Positions 41,061 to 49,996 of a stretch of 55,709 bases of DNA are shown here, one piece after another. The DNA comes from Sutcliffiella horikoshii DSM 8719 (GTDB lineage Bacteria > Bacillota > Bacilli > Bacillales > Bacillaceae_I). The position numbers and the translations under genes are program-made. The notes under the pieces were generated by a model. It had not been told where the DNA came from and ran no database searches. It was given only the letters and a program-made list of their open reading frames with translations. Within the stretch, counting starts at the first letter, position 1; each line of letters starts with the position of its first letter. The stretch is taken from contig LQXN01000003.1 in assembly GCA_001648575.1 (NCBI GenBank), positions 1 through 55,709 on the forward strand, given 5' to 3'.

Positions 41061-42620
41061 TTAATAACCGGGAGCCTTCCACATATGTGCCGTCACTCCG
41101 CGGTCGGCAAGCTTCAGCTGCGCTGCATATACTTTTCTCCAAGTTTCATAGATTTTGAGATACTGTTGATGATTCTTCATTTCTGGCACAAAAGTATTTT
41201 CCCACTGCACCACTTTCCCAGTTGCTTCTTTTACCGAAGCATACAACCCGGCCCCAATACCCGCATATACCGCCGTCCCCAATGCCGCAGACTCCTTCAC
41301 TACCGGAACCTTCACTGCGACACCAAGCACATCGGCAAGCGTCTGGCTCCATAACCTACCTTTGGAAGCACCTCCGACAAAAATCACTTCCTGGGGGTAA
41401 AAGCCAGTTGCTTCTTCCATCAGCTTAAGGTTGCCGTATGTGATCAAAGCGGCATTTTCCTGAAGTGATTTAAAGATTGCAGCCTTGCCGGATTTCTCTG
41501 GATCCAAGCTCAGGTTAAGGAAGGAGGGAGCGGCATGCCGCCAAGCGCTGTAGTTCATCGTGTCAGAGAAAATAGGGAGGATCCCGTTTGCTCCAACAGG
41601 AACAGACTTTGCTTTTTCCTCTAAAATTTCATAGGCGTCACGGCCTGATTCATCCGCCTCAGCTTTTTCCTGCTCGCAAAACGCATCCCGGAACCACCTC
41701 ATCACAAGCCCTGGGAAAAAGGCGATCGCCTCAAGCTGCCACAAACCTTCGACCGCATGGCAATTCACCCGGATCCTGCCGGCATTATCGACAAGCGGTT
41801 TGCCGACATTGACCTCCTGCTGCCAAAACGATCCGCCTGAGACCACCGTCTGTTGCGGCTCGATGGCACCGACACCGACTGAGGCCATCTGTGCATCCCC
41901 GCCACCTGAGACGACAAGTGTTCCGGCAGTTAGACCGGTCAATGCAGATGCTTCTTCCGTCAGCTTCCCGATCACTTTTCCTGCTTCATTCACGTCCGGG
42001 AAGATATCGGCCTTCACCCCGCATTTTTCAGCAATTTTAGCTTCCCAGGCCCTCTGTTCCAAATCAAACATCCCCGTGGTACAGCCGTTGGAAGGGTCGA
42101 CCTGCAAGATTCCGGACAGTTTAAAAAGGATCCAGTCATTGATCATTGTCATGCTTTTCGTAGCTTCATAGATATCAGGCTCATGCTTTTTCAGCCAAAG
42201 AAGGCGGGGGATGGCCCCAAGCGCATATGTCTGGCCTGAAATATTATAAATCTCATTTTCTAGCTCTGCATTCATCTTTTTAAGAAGGCAGACTTCCTCC
42301 CCCGCACGGGCATCGACATTCGCACATGCCCATATCTCCTGACCGTCCCCATCATAAAGGACCAGCCCTTCCCGCATGCTCGTGGCACTCAAAGCCTTGA
42401 TGGAAGAAGGGGGGACGCCTGTTTTGCTGATGACTTCCTTTATGCAATGGACAACCTTGCCCCAGTTCTCCCGATAATCAAAATCCATGGAGCCCGGATG
42501 CCTAGGGTCGGTCAGGTGTGTCCATTCCTCCTGGCTCACGCCGACTTGCCTTCCGTCCCTGTCAAACAGGACCGCCCGGATGCTTCCGGTTCCCGCATCT
42601 AGCGCCAGCAAAAATTCCAT
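41061..42620 (-). CDS. lsrK: LsrK: autoinducer-2 kinase (FGGY family)
   Basis: This 519-residue FGGY carbohydrate kinase phosphorylates linear AI-2 (DPD) after uptake. Visible features are the phosphate-binding LLALDAGTGSIRAVLFDRDG (about 4-23), ATSMREGLVLYD, NGCTTGMFDLEQRAWEAKI, VVSGGGDAQMASVGVGAI (about 236-253) and the C-terminal VIFVGGASKGRLWSQTLADVL. The overall wording is LsrK-like rather than glycerol- or xylulokinase-like. It overlaps lsrR by one base, and the cupin gene follows after 24 bases. Confidence 0.94.
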   Translation of the reverse strand: MEFLLALDAGTGSIRAVLFDRDGRQVGVSQEEWTHLTDPRHPGSMDFDYRENWGKVVHCIKEVISKTGVPPSSIKALSATSMREGLVLYDGDGQEIWACANVDARAGEEVCLLKKMNAELENEIYNISGQTYALGAIPRLLWLKKHEPDIYEATKSMTMINDWILFKLSGILQVDPSNGCTTGMFDLEQRAWEAKIAEKCGVKADIFPDVNEAGKVIGKLTEEASALTGLTAGTLVVSGGGDAQMASVGVGAIEPQQTVVSGGSFWQQEVNVGKPLVDNAGRIRVNCHAVEGLWQLEAIAFFPGLVMRWFRDAFCEQEKAEADESGRDAYEILEEKAKSVPVGANGILPIFSDTMNYSAWRHAAPSFLNLSLDPEKSGKAAIFKSLQENAALITYGNLKLMEEATGFYPQEVIFVGGASKGRLWSQTLADVLGVAVKVPVVKESAALGTAVYAGIGAGLYASVKEATGKVVQWENTFVPEMKNHQQYLKIYETWRKVYAAQLKLADRGVTAHMWKAPGY

Positions 42621-43564
42621 TAGCTTTTCACCTCCATCTTAAGTAGAGAAAGCGCGGTTTCTTCATCTGTGATTAATGTATGGACATATCCGCCGTTTAA
42701 GGCCCCGAGTATCGCCTCCACCTTCTTTTCTCCGCCTGCTACGGCGATGACATTTTTCATCGAAGCCAAGGTCGAGATGGGCTGGCCGATCAACCGCTTA
42801 TGATGGGGAAGGGCAATCACCTTGCCTTCCCGGTCGAAAAACTGGCCAAGGATATCGCCGACTGCCTGTTGCCTCTTTATAAATGTCAGCTCATTCAAGG
42901 TCATTTTTTCCTCCTGGATGATGGTCGCATCCGGACAAATCCCCCCGATCCCGACGAGGATATACTTGGATAAGCGCCCCAACGCCAAAATCTCTTCTAT
43001 GGAAGGCTCCGACAAAAAGCTTTCCGCCATTTCCTCTGTTGAGGCCAGGAATGGAGCGGGTATCACATGGATATGCTGGAATTTTTCCATCCCCCGGTCA
43101 TGGGAATTGCGATTATGCAGATAATAATTCACCCCGCCCGTCAAGGTGACCACAGATACATGGCAGCTCGGCTCCATGGAGAGGTAATCAACGGTACGCG
43201 AGACAGCCCTTCCCCAGCCGAGCCCGATCAAATCCTCAGGCTGCAGTTTATGATTCAAGTACTGGGCGGCCGCCCGCGACAGGCTGTCATTCAGGTCTTT
43301 TTCATTCGGCGGGGTAGGGATGATGAACACATGTGGAAGGGAAAAAGCTTCGATGAATTCCTTTTCTATCGTCAAACCGTTCGTTTCCATCCCCTTGATC
43401 TGGAACTGGACGATCCCCTCGACCCGGGCACGCTCCAGCAATCGGACCACCTTCGTGCGGGAAATCCCCAATAATGAGGCGATCTCATTTTGGGTCAAAT
43501 TGTCTTTGTAGTAATACCAGGCTACTTTTATTAGAAGATTCTCTGTATAACTGTCATGTGTCAT
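42620..43564 (-). CDS. lsrR: LsrR: SorC-family repressor of the AI-2 operons
   Basis: This 314-residue regulator has an N-terminal helix-turn-helix (LTQNEIASLLGISRTKVVRL) and a sugar-binding SorC domain. The latter includes DLIGLGWGRAVSRTVDYL, VTLTGGVNYYLHNR, ILVGIGGICPDATII and the final IAVAGGEKKVEAILGALNGG. By homology it represses the lsr genes until phospho-AI-2 binds. ATG 43564 lies about 9 bases after GAGGAG; the longer frame would start on a TTG inside that site. It is divergent from lsrA, with candidate sites in the shared 237-base gap. Confidence 0.93.
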   Translation of the reverse strand: MTHDSYTENLLIKVAWYYYKDNLTQNEIASLLGISRTKVVRLLERARVEGIVQFQIKGMETNGLTIEKEFIEAFSLPHVFIIPTPPNEKDLNDSLSRAAAQYLNHKLQPEDLIGLGWGRAVSRTVDYLSMEPSCHVSVVTLTGGVNYYLHNRNSHDRGMEKFQHIHVIPAPFLASTEEMAESFLSEPSIEEILALGRLSKYILVGIGGICPDATIIQEEKMTLNELTFIKRQQAVGDILGQFFDREGKVIALPHHKRLIGQPISTLASMKNVIAVAGGEKKVEAILGALNGGYVHTLITDEETALSLLKMEVKS

Positions 43565-43730
43565 CTGCTGTACACTCCTCAACAAATGTGCGCAAGCAAG
43601 ATTTATGTTCGCGCTTTATCCAAAATATATCCCCGCCCTTTTAAGAAAAGAACGAAAAGGAAAAATTAATTTGTTGTTGTCATATTCGCTTTCCTTACTG
43701 TGTAAATAAATAACAGGCATGGATTGATTT

Positions 43731-43755
43731 TGAACATTTCTTCAAGGAACGTTCA
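43731..43755. promoter_or_regulatory. Inverted repeat upstream of lsrA, candidate LsrR operator
   Basis: TGAAC (43731-43735) and GTTCA (43751-43755) are inverted, two helical turns apart, about 50-70 bases before the lsrA start. The assignment to LsrR rests on position only. Confidence 0.4.
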
Positions 43756-43765
43756 TATGTGTATT

Positions 43766-43779
43766 TGTAAGCGCTTAAA
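43766..43779. promoter_or_regulatory. cre-like box before lsrA
   Basis: TGTAAGCGCTTAAA fits the cre consensus TGWAARCGYTWNCW except for A in place of C at position 13. It contains the perfect core TAAGCGCTTA. Catabolite control would parallel the CRP control of lsr in enterobacteria. Confidence 0.5.
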
Positions 43780-43801
43780 TAAAGGCAAGGTGGTGAGTGA
43801 A

Positions 43802-45310
43802 ATGGACACAAAGCACGATCCTCTCCTTCATATAGAATCTATGTATAAGCAGTTCTCCGGAAACCACGTCCTAAAGGGGGTGTCCTTGGAGGTGCTGCCA
43901 CACGAAGTGCACGCCATCGTGGGAGGAAACGGGGCAGGGAAGTCGACCTTGATGAAAATCATCACGGGATTGTACCAAGCAGACAGCGGAACGATGAGCG
44001 TGAAAGGGAAGCGGGTGCGTTTTTCCTCCACACATGAAGCGCATCATCACGGCATCTATCTTGTACCACAGGAACCGTTGATCTTCCCGAACATGACGGT
44101 GGAAGAAAATATCCTCATCGGGCTGCCGGGAAAACCTGCGCTCTTAAAGGCAAAAGTGGAAAAACTGATCAAAAGGCTCGGCTGGAACCTGCAGCTTGAA
44201 GAAAGCGCGATGACCATGTCCATTGCCGAACAACAATTAATAGAAATCATCCGCGGACTGACAAGGGAAGCGGACATCCTGATCCTTGACGAACCAACAT
44301 CCACGCTGACATTCGGGGAGATCGACAGCCTTTTTACAACCATCAGGCAGCTGACCAAAGCCGGAATCGGCATCATCTATATCACCCACAGATTCTCCGA
44401 GATCTTTGAGCTTGCCGACAAAGTATCCGTGCTGCGGGACGGGATTATCTCTGCCAAGGGGCCGACTTCGGAATTCACTTATGAAAGGCTGCTTGCATGC
44501 CTGATGCCTGAAAATAAACAAACACCGAAGTCGGAGCAACAAAAAGAAACCGCGCCAAAAGAAAAGGGGTGGCCGATTCTCCAGGTTGAAAATCTTTCTT
44601 CACAAAAATTCAAGGATATCTCGATAAATCTGTGCCCTGGGGAAATCCTCGGCATTGCAGGAGTGGTGGGGGCAGGGCGGACAGAGTTGGCAGAAGCCAT
44701 CTCAGGTCTAATGCCGACAACCTGTGGCAGCATCCAATTAGAAGGGGAGGAAATTCGAGCCCTTTCCGTAAGGCAACGCATCGACAAGGGACTGATCTAT
44801 GTCCCGGAAGACCGGCATAAGCATGGCATATTCTCACTCGCTTCCATTCAAAACAATATGTCCTCCACCATCCTTCACCGCCTTGCGAAATTATTTTTAC
44901 CTTTTACAAAAGAAGACGAACTTGCTGCAGACTATGTCTCGCAACTACAAATCAAAACCACCTCCATTAAACAGGAGGTCAAGGATCTCTCTGGAGGCAA
45001 TCAACAAAAAGTGGTCCTGTCCAAAAGCCTTGCCACTTCCCCAAAAGTCATCATTCTCGATGAACCGACAAGGGGGATCGATGCCAATGCCAGGACGGAT
45101 ATCTACAAGATCATCCGAAATTTGAAACAAAAAGGCCTTGCCGTCCTCCTAATCTCCTCTGATATCGAGGAAGTCGTAAAGCTGAGTGACAGGGTGGTCG
45201 TGCTGTATGAAGGCAGGCTCGTAAAGGCACTTGAGCGCAAGGAGGACATGACACCGGATACGATCGCATCTTACGCATTCGGAATCGGTTGCGAGGTGAG
45301 CAACCGATGA
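43802..45310 (+). CDS. lsrA: LsrA: AI-2 ABC transporter ATP-binding protein
   Basis: This 502-residue double ATPase of the sugar (RbsA-type) importers has two halves. The N-terminal half has Walker A GGNGAGKST (about 40-48), a degenerate signature region, and Walker B ILILDEPTSTLTFG (about 158-171). The C-terminal half has the modified Walker A VVGAGRTEL, signature LSGGNQQKVVLSKSL (about 397-411), and VIILDEPTRGID. ATG 43802 follows AAGGTGG; the frame extends further upstream without a ribosome site. Its last bases overlap the lsrC start (ATGA). Confidence 0.95.
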   Translation: MDTKHDPLLHIESMYKQFSGNHVLKGVSLEVLPHEVHAIVGGNGAGKSTLMKIITGLYQADSGTMSVKGKRVRFSSTHEAHHHGIYLVPQEPLIFPNMTVEENILIGLPGKPALLKAKVEKLIKRLGWNLQLEESAMTMSIAEQQLIEIIRGLTREADILILDEPTSTLTFGEIDSLFTTIRQLTKAGIGIIYITHRFSEIFELADKVSVLRDGIISAKGPTSEFTYERLLACLMPENKQTPKSEQQKETAPKEKGWPILQVENLSSQKFKDISINLCPGEILGIAGVVGAGRTELAEAISGLMPTTCGSIQLEGEEIRALSVRQRIDKGLIYVPEDRHKHGIFSLASIQNNMSSTILHRLAKLFLPFTKEDELAADYVSQLQIKTTSIKQEVKDLSGGNQQKVVLSKSLATSPKVIILDEPTRGIDANARTDIYKIIRNLKQKGLAVLLISSDIEEVVKLSDRVVVLYEGRLVKALERKEDMTPDTIASYAFGIGCEVSNR

Positions 45311-46302
45311 GTGCACAACTGATCCGGTTATTGAAAGCCCGCGAGTTTTCCATCGTATTGCTCTTTGTCGCCTATCTCTTATTCGTCAGCAGCATCAACC
45401 CGGGCTTCTTTTCAGGAAACACCTTTTCCTTATTGATCAAGGCAAGTGTCATCCTGCTTGTGATGGCAATCGGTCAATCCTTTGTCCTGCTCACTTCCAA
45501 TATTGACGTATCGGTAGGGTCCATCATGGGCTTATCCGCCGCAGTCTGCGGGGTGCTTTTGACCTCGGGTGTCAGCATCTGGATGGTGATCCCCGCTGTC
45601 CTGCTCGTCGGTGGGGTGGTAGGACTATTGAATGGAGTTGGGGTTTCGTATCTGAAGGTGCCATCGATCATCATGACCCTTGGGATGCTAGGGGTCATCC
45701 GTGGCCTCATGCTTCTTTATACAAAAGGAATGTGGATCGAAAACATCCCCAACTTTTATAAAAAGCTTGCCAATGTCACCTATCTCGGGCTGAATCTGCC
45801 GGTTTGGATTGCGCTGATACTGGTGGTGCTAGCGCATTCGTGGCTGACAAGAACAAGGTTTGGACGTTATTTTTACGCTGTCGGAGATAATCCCGAAGGT
45901 GCACGCCTCGTCGGATTGCCGGTCAAAAAGGTGACGATGCTGGCCTTCATTCTCTCTGGGGTGTCCGCCTCCATGGCCGGTCTCGTATTTGTCATGAATA
46001 TCGGCTTCGTCCCAAACCAGACTGGTACCGGAATGGAGCTGCAGGTGATTGCTGCCGCGGTGCTCGGCGGAGTCAGCTTGACCGGTGGACTCGGCACGGT
46101 CATCGGAGCGGGGCTCGGTGCCATTTTCCTGACGACCATCACCAACTCCCTGATCTTCCTGAAGGTGCCGGCATACTTTAACAATGCGATCTTCGGACTG
46201 CTTCTCCTGATCATTGTGGTAGGAGATTCGAAGTTTCAATCTTTTGTAAAAAACAAAGTGCCAGAAAGCGAGAAAGGAAATTGGAGACAACGGATGCTGT
46301 GA
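45307..46302 (+). CDS. lsrC: LsrC: AI-2 ABC transporter permease
   Basis: This 331-residue permease of the RbsC family has about 9-10 membrane segments. Family segments include TSNIDVSVGSIMGLSAAVCG (about 63-82), VPSIIMTLGMLGVIRG, RYFYAVGDNPEGARLVGLPV and VIAAAVLGGVSLTGGLGTVIG. The start ATG overlaps the lsrA stop; GAGGTGAG lies just upstream. It forms the channel with LsrD. Confidence 0.94.
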   Translation: MSAQLIRLLKAREFSIVLLFVAYLLFVSSINPGFFSGNTFSLLIKASVILLVMAIGQSFVLLTSNIDVSVGSIMGLSAAVCGVLLTSGVSIWMVIPAVLLVGGVVGLLNGVGVSYLKVPSIIMTLGMLGVIRGLMLLYTKGMWIENIPNFYKKLANVTYLGLNLPVWIALILVVLAHSWLTRTRFGRYFYAVGDNPEGARLVGLPVKKVTMLAFILSGVSASMAGLVFVMNIGFVPNQTGTGMELQVIAAAVLGGVSLTGGLGTVIGAGLGAIFLTTITNSLIFLKVPAYFNNAIFGLLLLIIVVGDSKFQSFVKNKVPESEKGNWRQRML

Positions 46303-46320
46303 CAAAAGGAGGGGGAGCAG

Positions 46321-47319
46321 ATGAAGAGCAAATTAAAAATCTTTCATAAATGGGAAGGGGTTTTGGTGCTCTTAATCCTGCTGGAATGCATGGTGTTTGG
46401 TATCCTGTCCCCAAGCTTCCTGAGGATTGATAATCTCCTTTACAGCATGAACGACTTTGCCTTCATCGCCCTTGCTGCCATTCCGCTGACGTTTGTCATC
46501 ATCACTGGTGGAATCGACGTTTCCGTAGGTTCCATCATGGGATTGACTTCCATTGTGTTAGGGGTCTTGTGGATGAGCGGGCTTTCCGTTTGGCTAGCTC
46601 TGGTTGTCGCGCTTTTGGTGGCTGTTTTGGCAGGTGGGGTGAACGGGGCACTTGTGGCAAACACAAACGTACAGCCGCTTGTCGTCACACTCGGCACGAT
46701 GTTCTTATTTTCCGGAATCGCCCTTGTCATCTCCGGCGGCTCCAGTGCCTCAGGGTATGAAGGGATCAGCGGTTTTCCGGCTTCCTTTGTGGAGCTGTCA
46801 AACGGAACCTTCCTTTCTGTGCCTAATCCGATCTGGTTTATTTTGCTAAGTGTATTATTCTTTGGAATCCTGCTCCATTACACACGTTACGGTAGAAATG
46901 TGTTCCTGGTGGGGATCAATAGAAAAGCTGCTTCCTACAGCGGCATCCAAACGAAAGGAACCATCCTGAGTACTTATATGCTTTCTGGATTTGGCGGTGG
47001 TTTGGGGGGAGTAGTGCTCACCTCTTACTTCAGCTCTGCCAGGTCCGACCTTGGGGCCGAGGCGGTTTTGCCTGTCATCACCGCCGTCGTACTCGGAGGG
47101 ACCAGTATCTTCGGGGGAAAAGGCAGTGTCCTTGGAACCGCGATCGCTTGTATCTTTATCGGATTGATGCAATATGGCCTGCAGATGAGCGGCTTTTCAA
47201 GCCCGCACATCAGTGTGGTGATCGGCAGTATCTTGATACTCGCCGTCGTGATGAAATATGCGAACTGGAACTCTATCATGAGTCTTAACTTTAGAAGCCT
47301 ATTAAAAAGGGGGATGTAA
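46321..47319 (+). CDS. lsrD: LsrD: AI-2 ABC transporter permease
   Basis: This 332-residue second permease is paralogous to LsrC, with FVIITGGIDVSVGSIMGLTS (about 59-78), VQPLVVTLGTMFLFSGIAL, RNVFLVGINRKAASYSGIQT and VITAVVLGGTSIFGGKGSVLG. GGAGGGGG precedes the start 18 bases after lsrC. The close packing with lsrC and lsrB indicates one transcript. Confidence 0.94.
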   Translation: MKSKLKIFHKWEGVLVLLILLECMVFGILSPSFLRIDNLLYSMNDFAFIALAAIPLTFVIITGGIDVSVGSIMGLTSIVLGVLWMSGLSVWLALVVALLVAVLAGGVNGALVANTNVQPLVVTLGTMFLFSGIALVISGGSSASGYEGISGFPASFVELSNGTFLSVPNPIWFILLSVLFFGILLHYTRYGRNVFLVGINRKAASYSGIQTKGTILSTYMLSGFGGGLGGVVLTSYFSSARSDLGAEAVLPVITAVVLGGTSIFGGKGSVLGTAIACIFIGLMQYGLQMSGFSSPHISVVIGSILILAVVMKYANWNSIMSLNFRSLLKRGM

Positions 47320-47322
47320 GAG

Positions 47323-48372
47323 ATGACAAGATTCAAAATGGCAGGTTTATTGATTTTAGTACTGGTGCTCGGAACATTCTTGGCAGCATGCAACAGCGGG
47401 GCCGACGGGGAAAAGAGCAAGGAAGATGTGAAACTCGCCTTCATTCCTAAATTGACGGGTGTCGGGTTCTTCACATCCGGCGGTCAAGGGGCAGAAGAGA
47501 TGGCCGACTCGCTTGAAGTCGAACTGAAATACGACGGCCCGACCGAAGCGACCGTTGCCGGCCAAGTGCAGTACATCAACAATTTCGTCAACCAAGGCTA
47601 TGACGCATTGATGATCTCTTCCGTATCTGTTGATGGTCTGAGCCAAGCCTTGAAGCGGGCAAAAGATAAAGGCGTCAAAATCATCACATGGGACTCTGAC
47701 GTCAATCCGGAAGACCGTTCCTTCTATATTAACCAAGGAACACCAGAACAACTGGCAGAGTTGTTGATCAAAATGACCTCCGACCAGATCGGGGACACAG
47801 GCAAAGTCGCCTTCTTCTACTCCAGCCCGACCGTAACCGACCAAAACCAATGGGTCACCAAAGCCAAAGAAATCATCGCAGCTGACTACCCAGGCTGGGA
47901 AATCGTGACCACCCAATACGGCGAAAACGATGCCCAAAAATCATTGTCAGTAGGGGAAAGCATCCTGCAAACATATGAAGACATCGATGCGGTGATCTGT
48001 CCGGATGCAACCGCCTTGCCAGCCATGGCCCAAGCAGCCGAAAACCTTGGCAAAGACGGCGAAGTGGTCATCACCGGCTTCTCCACGCCAAATGTCATGA
48101 GGGACTATGTCAAACGCGGAACCGTTGAACAATTCGGCCTCTGGGATGTCAAACAACAAGGCGCCCTAGCCGCATACGTAGCCTACCTTATGACAGTAGA
48201 AGGAAAAGAACTCAAGGTGGGGGATGAGTTTGAAGTGCCGGAAATCGGAAAGGTGAAAATTGAGCCAAATACCATTCAGGGATATGAATATACAGCGGAC
48301 GACAGCGGGATTATTTTATTGCCGGAGCGGGTGATTTTTACGAAGGATAATATTGATGGGTATGATTTTTAG
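47323..48372 (+). CDS. lsrB: LsrB: AI-2-binding lipoprotein
   Basis: This 349-residue lipoprotein has a signal peptide ending in the lipobox LAAC (about residue 23). The type I sugar-binding fold begins [20 protein letters not shown] (about 36-55) and includes [20 protein letters not shown] and [20 protein letters not shown]. The aspartates and the Trp/Phe-rich ligand region are as in LsrB rather than RbsB. It begins 3 bases after lsrD and completes the lsrACDB set. A repeat and then a strong terminator follow. Confidence 0.94.
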   Translation: MTRFKMAGLLILVLVLGTFLAACNSGADGEKSKEDVKLAFIPKLTGVGFFTSGGQGAEEMADSLEVELKYDGPTEATVAGQVQYINNFVNQGYDALMISSVSVDGLSQALKRAKDKGVKIITWDSDVNPEDRSFYINQGTPEQLAELLIKMTSDQIGDTGKVAFFYSSPTVTDQNQWVTKAKEIIAADYPGWEIVTTQYGENDAQKSLSVGESILQTYEDIDAVICPDATALPAMAQAAENLGKDGEVVITGFSTPNVMRDYVKRGTVEQFGLWDVKQQGALAAYVAYLMTVEGKELKVGDEFEVPEIGKVKIEPNTIQGYEYTADDSGIILLPERVIFTKDNIDGYDF

Positions 48373-48384
48373 AGGAGGGGAAGG

Positions 48385-48410
48385 GGGTCGAGGGGCAGGT
48401 TTCTTGACCC
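48385..48410. repeat. GGGTCGAGGGG palindrome repeat (family 1)
   Basis: GGGTCGAGGGG-CAGGTTTCT-TGACCC lies 12 bases after lsrB. It is the only family 1 copy in the lsr half of the window. Confidence 0.65.
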
Positions 48411-48443
48411 GAGTTCGCTTTAAAGTGTAGGGGTATCAACTAA

Positions 48444-48490
48444 AAGAAACAGGTCCGTCGACGCCAAAGGTGACGGACCTGTTTCTTATT
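48444..48490 (+). terminator. Strong terminator after the lsr operon
   Basis: AAGAAACAGGTCCGTC (48444-48459) pairs perfectly with GACGGACCTGTTTCTT (48472-48487). The stem is nearly palindromic at its ends, so it may act both ways. Confidence 0.88.
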
Positions 48491-48568
48491 ATGGTGGGTT
48501 CTTTGTAAAGTCGTCCAAACGTGGGCCTGAGCCTGAGCGAAGGTGAATTAGTCAATAAACTAGAGAAA

Positions 48569-48652
48569 GTATTCAATAAATGGTCTGAAGTATTCAATAA
48601 ACGCTCTGAAGTATTCAATAAAGACGTCCAAGTATTCAATAAAACAGTTCAA
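48569..48652. repeat. 21-bp tandem repeat (four units)
   Basis: Four consecutive 21-base units each begin GTATTCAATAAA and end with a variable 9 bases (TGGTCTGAA, CGCTCTGAA, GACGTCCAA, ACAGTTCAA). A degenerate unit precedes them. Because the unit is a multiple of three, both strands stay open and produce repetitive frames (VFNK on one strand, LLNTS on the other). No start or ribosome site supports expression. Confidence 0.85.
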
Positions 48653-48842
48653 ATTGACGATAATCCATATATTCACAGGATTATCCTCTTAATTTGGAGC
48701 AAAATGGACAGCTCCCCCGCCTCTTAATCAATTTATATCGGAAAATTGAGAGAGTTGCTTACCTAGCTACCTTGCTTTTGTCTAAAGAACGACCCTAGCT
48801 TTTTAACTCACACTTAACGAAGACAGGAAAATTCTCTCACGT

Positions 48843-48956
48843 TCTAATATAATAATATTGCGAGGAATTCCATACGACAAAGAAACAGAAAAAATGGTTA
48901 CCCTAGAAAACACATTAGTTACAAAAGATAACGTAGAAGAAATCAAAACTCGGTAG
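48843..48956 (+). pseudogene. C-terminal remnant of a sugar-binding protein, before ribokinase
   Basis: An open frame without a proper start encodes LRGIPYDKETEKMVTLENTL followed by VTKDNVEEIKTR and ends at TAG, which overlaps the ribokinase ribosome site. The final segment resembles the usual end of type I sugar-binding proteins ('...LVTKDNVDE'); LsrB itself ends [12 protein letters not shown]. The body of the gene is gone. It suggests that an rbsB-like gene once preceded rbsK here. Confidence 0.4.
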
Positions 48957-48965
48957 GTGATCAAC

Positions 48966-49886
48966 TTGTCAAAAATTGTAGTAGTGGGAAGCTATGTCGT
49001 GGATTTAACAGCAAGAACTCCCCACATGCCTAAGCCAGGAGAAACGGTGCTCGGTGGTCCATTTAAAATGGGCCCAGGAGGAAAAGGCGGTAACCAAGCT
49101 GTGGCTGCAGCACGGTTGGGAGCCCAAGTTACCATGGTAACCAAGGTCGGGAAAGACCTGTTCGGGGATGATGCGATTCGAAATTTCAAAAACGAAGGCA
49201 TCGCCTCGCAATTCATCAATCAAGTGGAAGATGAATCTACCGGCGCAGCCCTAATCGCCGTTGATAACTCAGGGGAAAATATGATTGTCGTCTCGCTCGG
49301 TGCTTGCGGTACCATTACGGAAGAAGAAGTACTAAGAGCTGAAGCGGCCTTTAAAGAAGCGGATATCATTCTCGTCCAGCTTGAAACCTCGATGGCAGCA
49401 ATCCACACCACCATCAATCTGGCAAATAAGCTATTAAAACCAGTCATCCTAAACCCGGCACCATTCCAAGAAGTATCAGATGAACTCTTGGCAAAGGTAA
49501 ACTATATTACTCCTAACGAAACCGAAGCCGGGCTTCTTACAGGAGTGGAAGTGACAAATGAAGAGTCTACTAGAAAAGCTGCAGAAATACTGTTAGCAAA
49601 AGGAATAGACACGGTTATCATCACTCTCGGCAAGCAAGGATGCTACCTTTTACAAAAAGGAGAGAGCAACGGAAAAATCATACCAGGCTACCAAGTCCAA
49701 GCCGTCGATACTACTGGAGCGGGAGATGCCTTCAATGGAGGATTCGCCCACTTCTTAGCAGAAGGAAACTCCGTGGAAAAATCCTGCCAAATGGCCAATG
49801 CAGTAGCTGCCCTATCTGTAACCAAACCTGGTACAGCACCTGCCATGCCGTATGGTGAGGAAGTAGAAGAGTTGGTTGGGGAGTAG
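48966..49886 (+). CDS. rbsK: Ribokinase (RbsK)
   Basis: This 306-residue PfkB-family kinase phosphorylates ribose at O5. It shows VVVGSYVVDLTARTPHMPKP (about 5-24), the GPGGKGGNQAVAAARLGA motif (about 37-54), NPAPF, the anion-hole and base motif VDTTGAGDAFNGGFAHFLAE (about 249-268, catalytic Asp in GAGD) and the ITLGKQGCYL strand. I place the start at TTG 48966 (giving MSKIVVVGS), 6 bases after TAGGTGA; GTG 48957 overlaps that site. It stands alone, just after the lsr locus. Confidence 0.9.
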   Translation: MSKIVVVGSYVVDLTARTPHMPKPGETVLGGPFKMGPGGKGGNQAVAAARLGAQVTMVTKVGKDLFGDDAIRNFKNEGIASQFINQVEDESTGAALIAVDNSGENMIVVSLGACGTITEEEVLRAEAAFKEADIILVQLETSMAAIHTTINLANKLLKPVILNPAPFQEVSDELLAKVNYITPNETEAGLLTGVEVTNEESTRKAAEILLAKGIDTVIITLGKQGCYLLQKGESNGKIIPGYQVQAVDTTGAGDAFNGGFAHFLAEGNSVEKSCQMANAVAALSVTKPGTAPAMPYGEEVEELVGE

Positions 49887-49906
49887 GAAGGTATACAGAG
49901 ATGAAT

Positions 49907-49952
49907 AAAAGAAGGAAGGGTGTGAGGGATGTCCTCTACCCTTCTTTTCTGT
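49907..49952 (+). terminator. Terminator after ribokinase
   Basis: AAAAGAAGG-AAGGGT and ACCCTTCTTTT form a stem with a small bulge, followed by CTGTT. It can also serve the convergent lipoprotein gene. Confidence 0.7.
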
Positions 49953-49996
49953 TAGCTATCTTACTTATTCAATTAATTTCCCTAACTACCTCCCCC

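Noticed and set aside
40270-47474. Many long opposite-strand frames within the lsr genes
   Set aside because: They are shadows caused by the higher G+C content; the lsr products themselves are well identified and the shadows lack ribosome sites.
48569-48652. Possible CRISPR array
   Set aside because: Units are contiguous 21-mers without spacers, and no cas genes are in the window.
48436-48727. Repetitive frames on both strands at the 21-bp repeat
   Set aside because: The repeat unit is a multiple of three and keeps frames open; the minus frame also runs through the terminator stem. No start signals.
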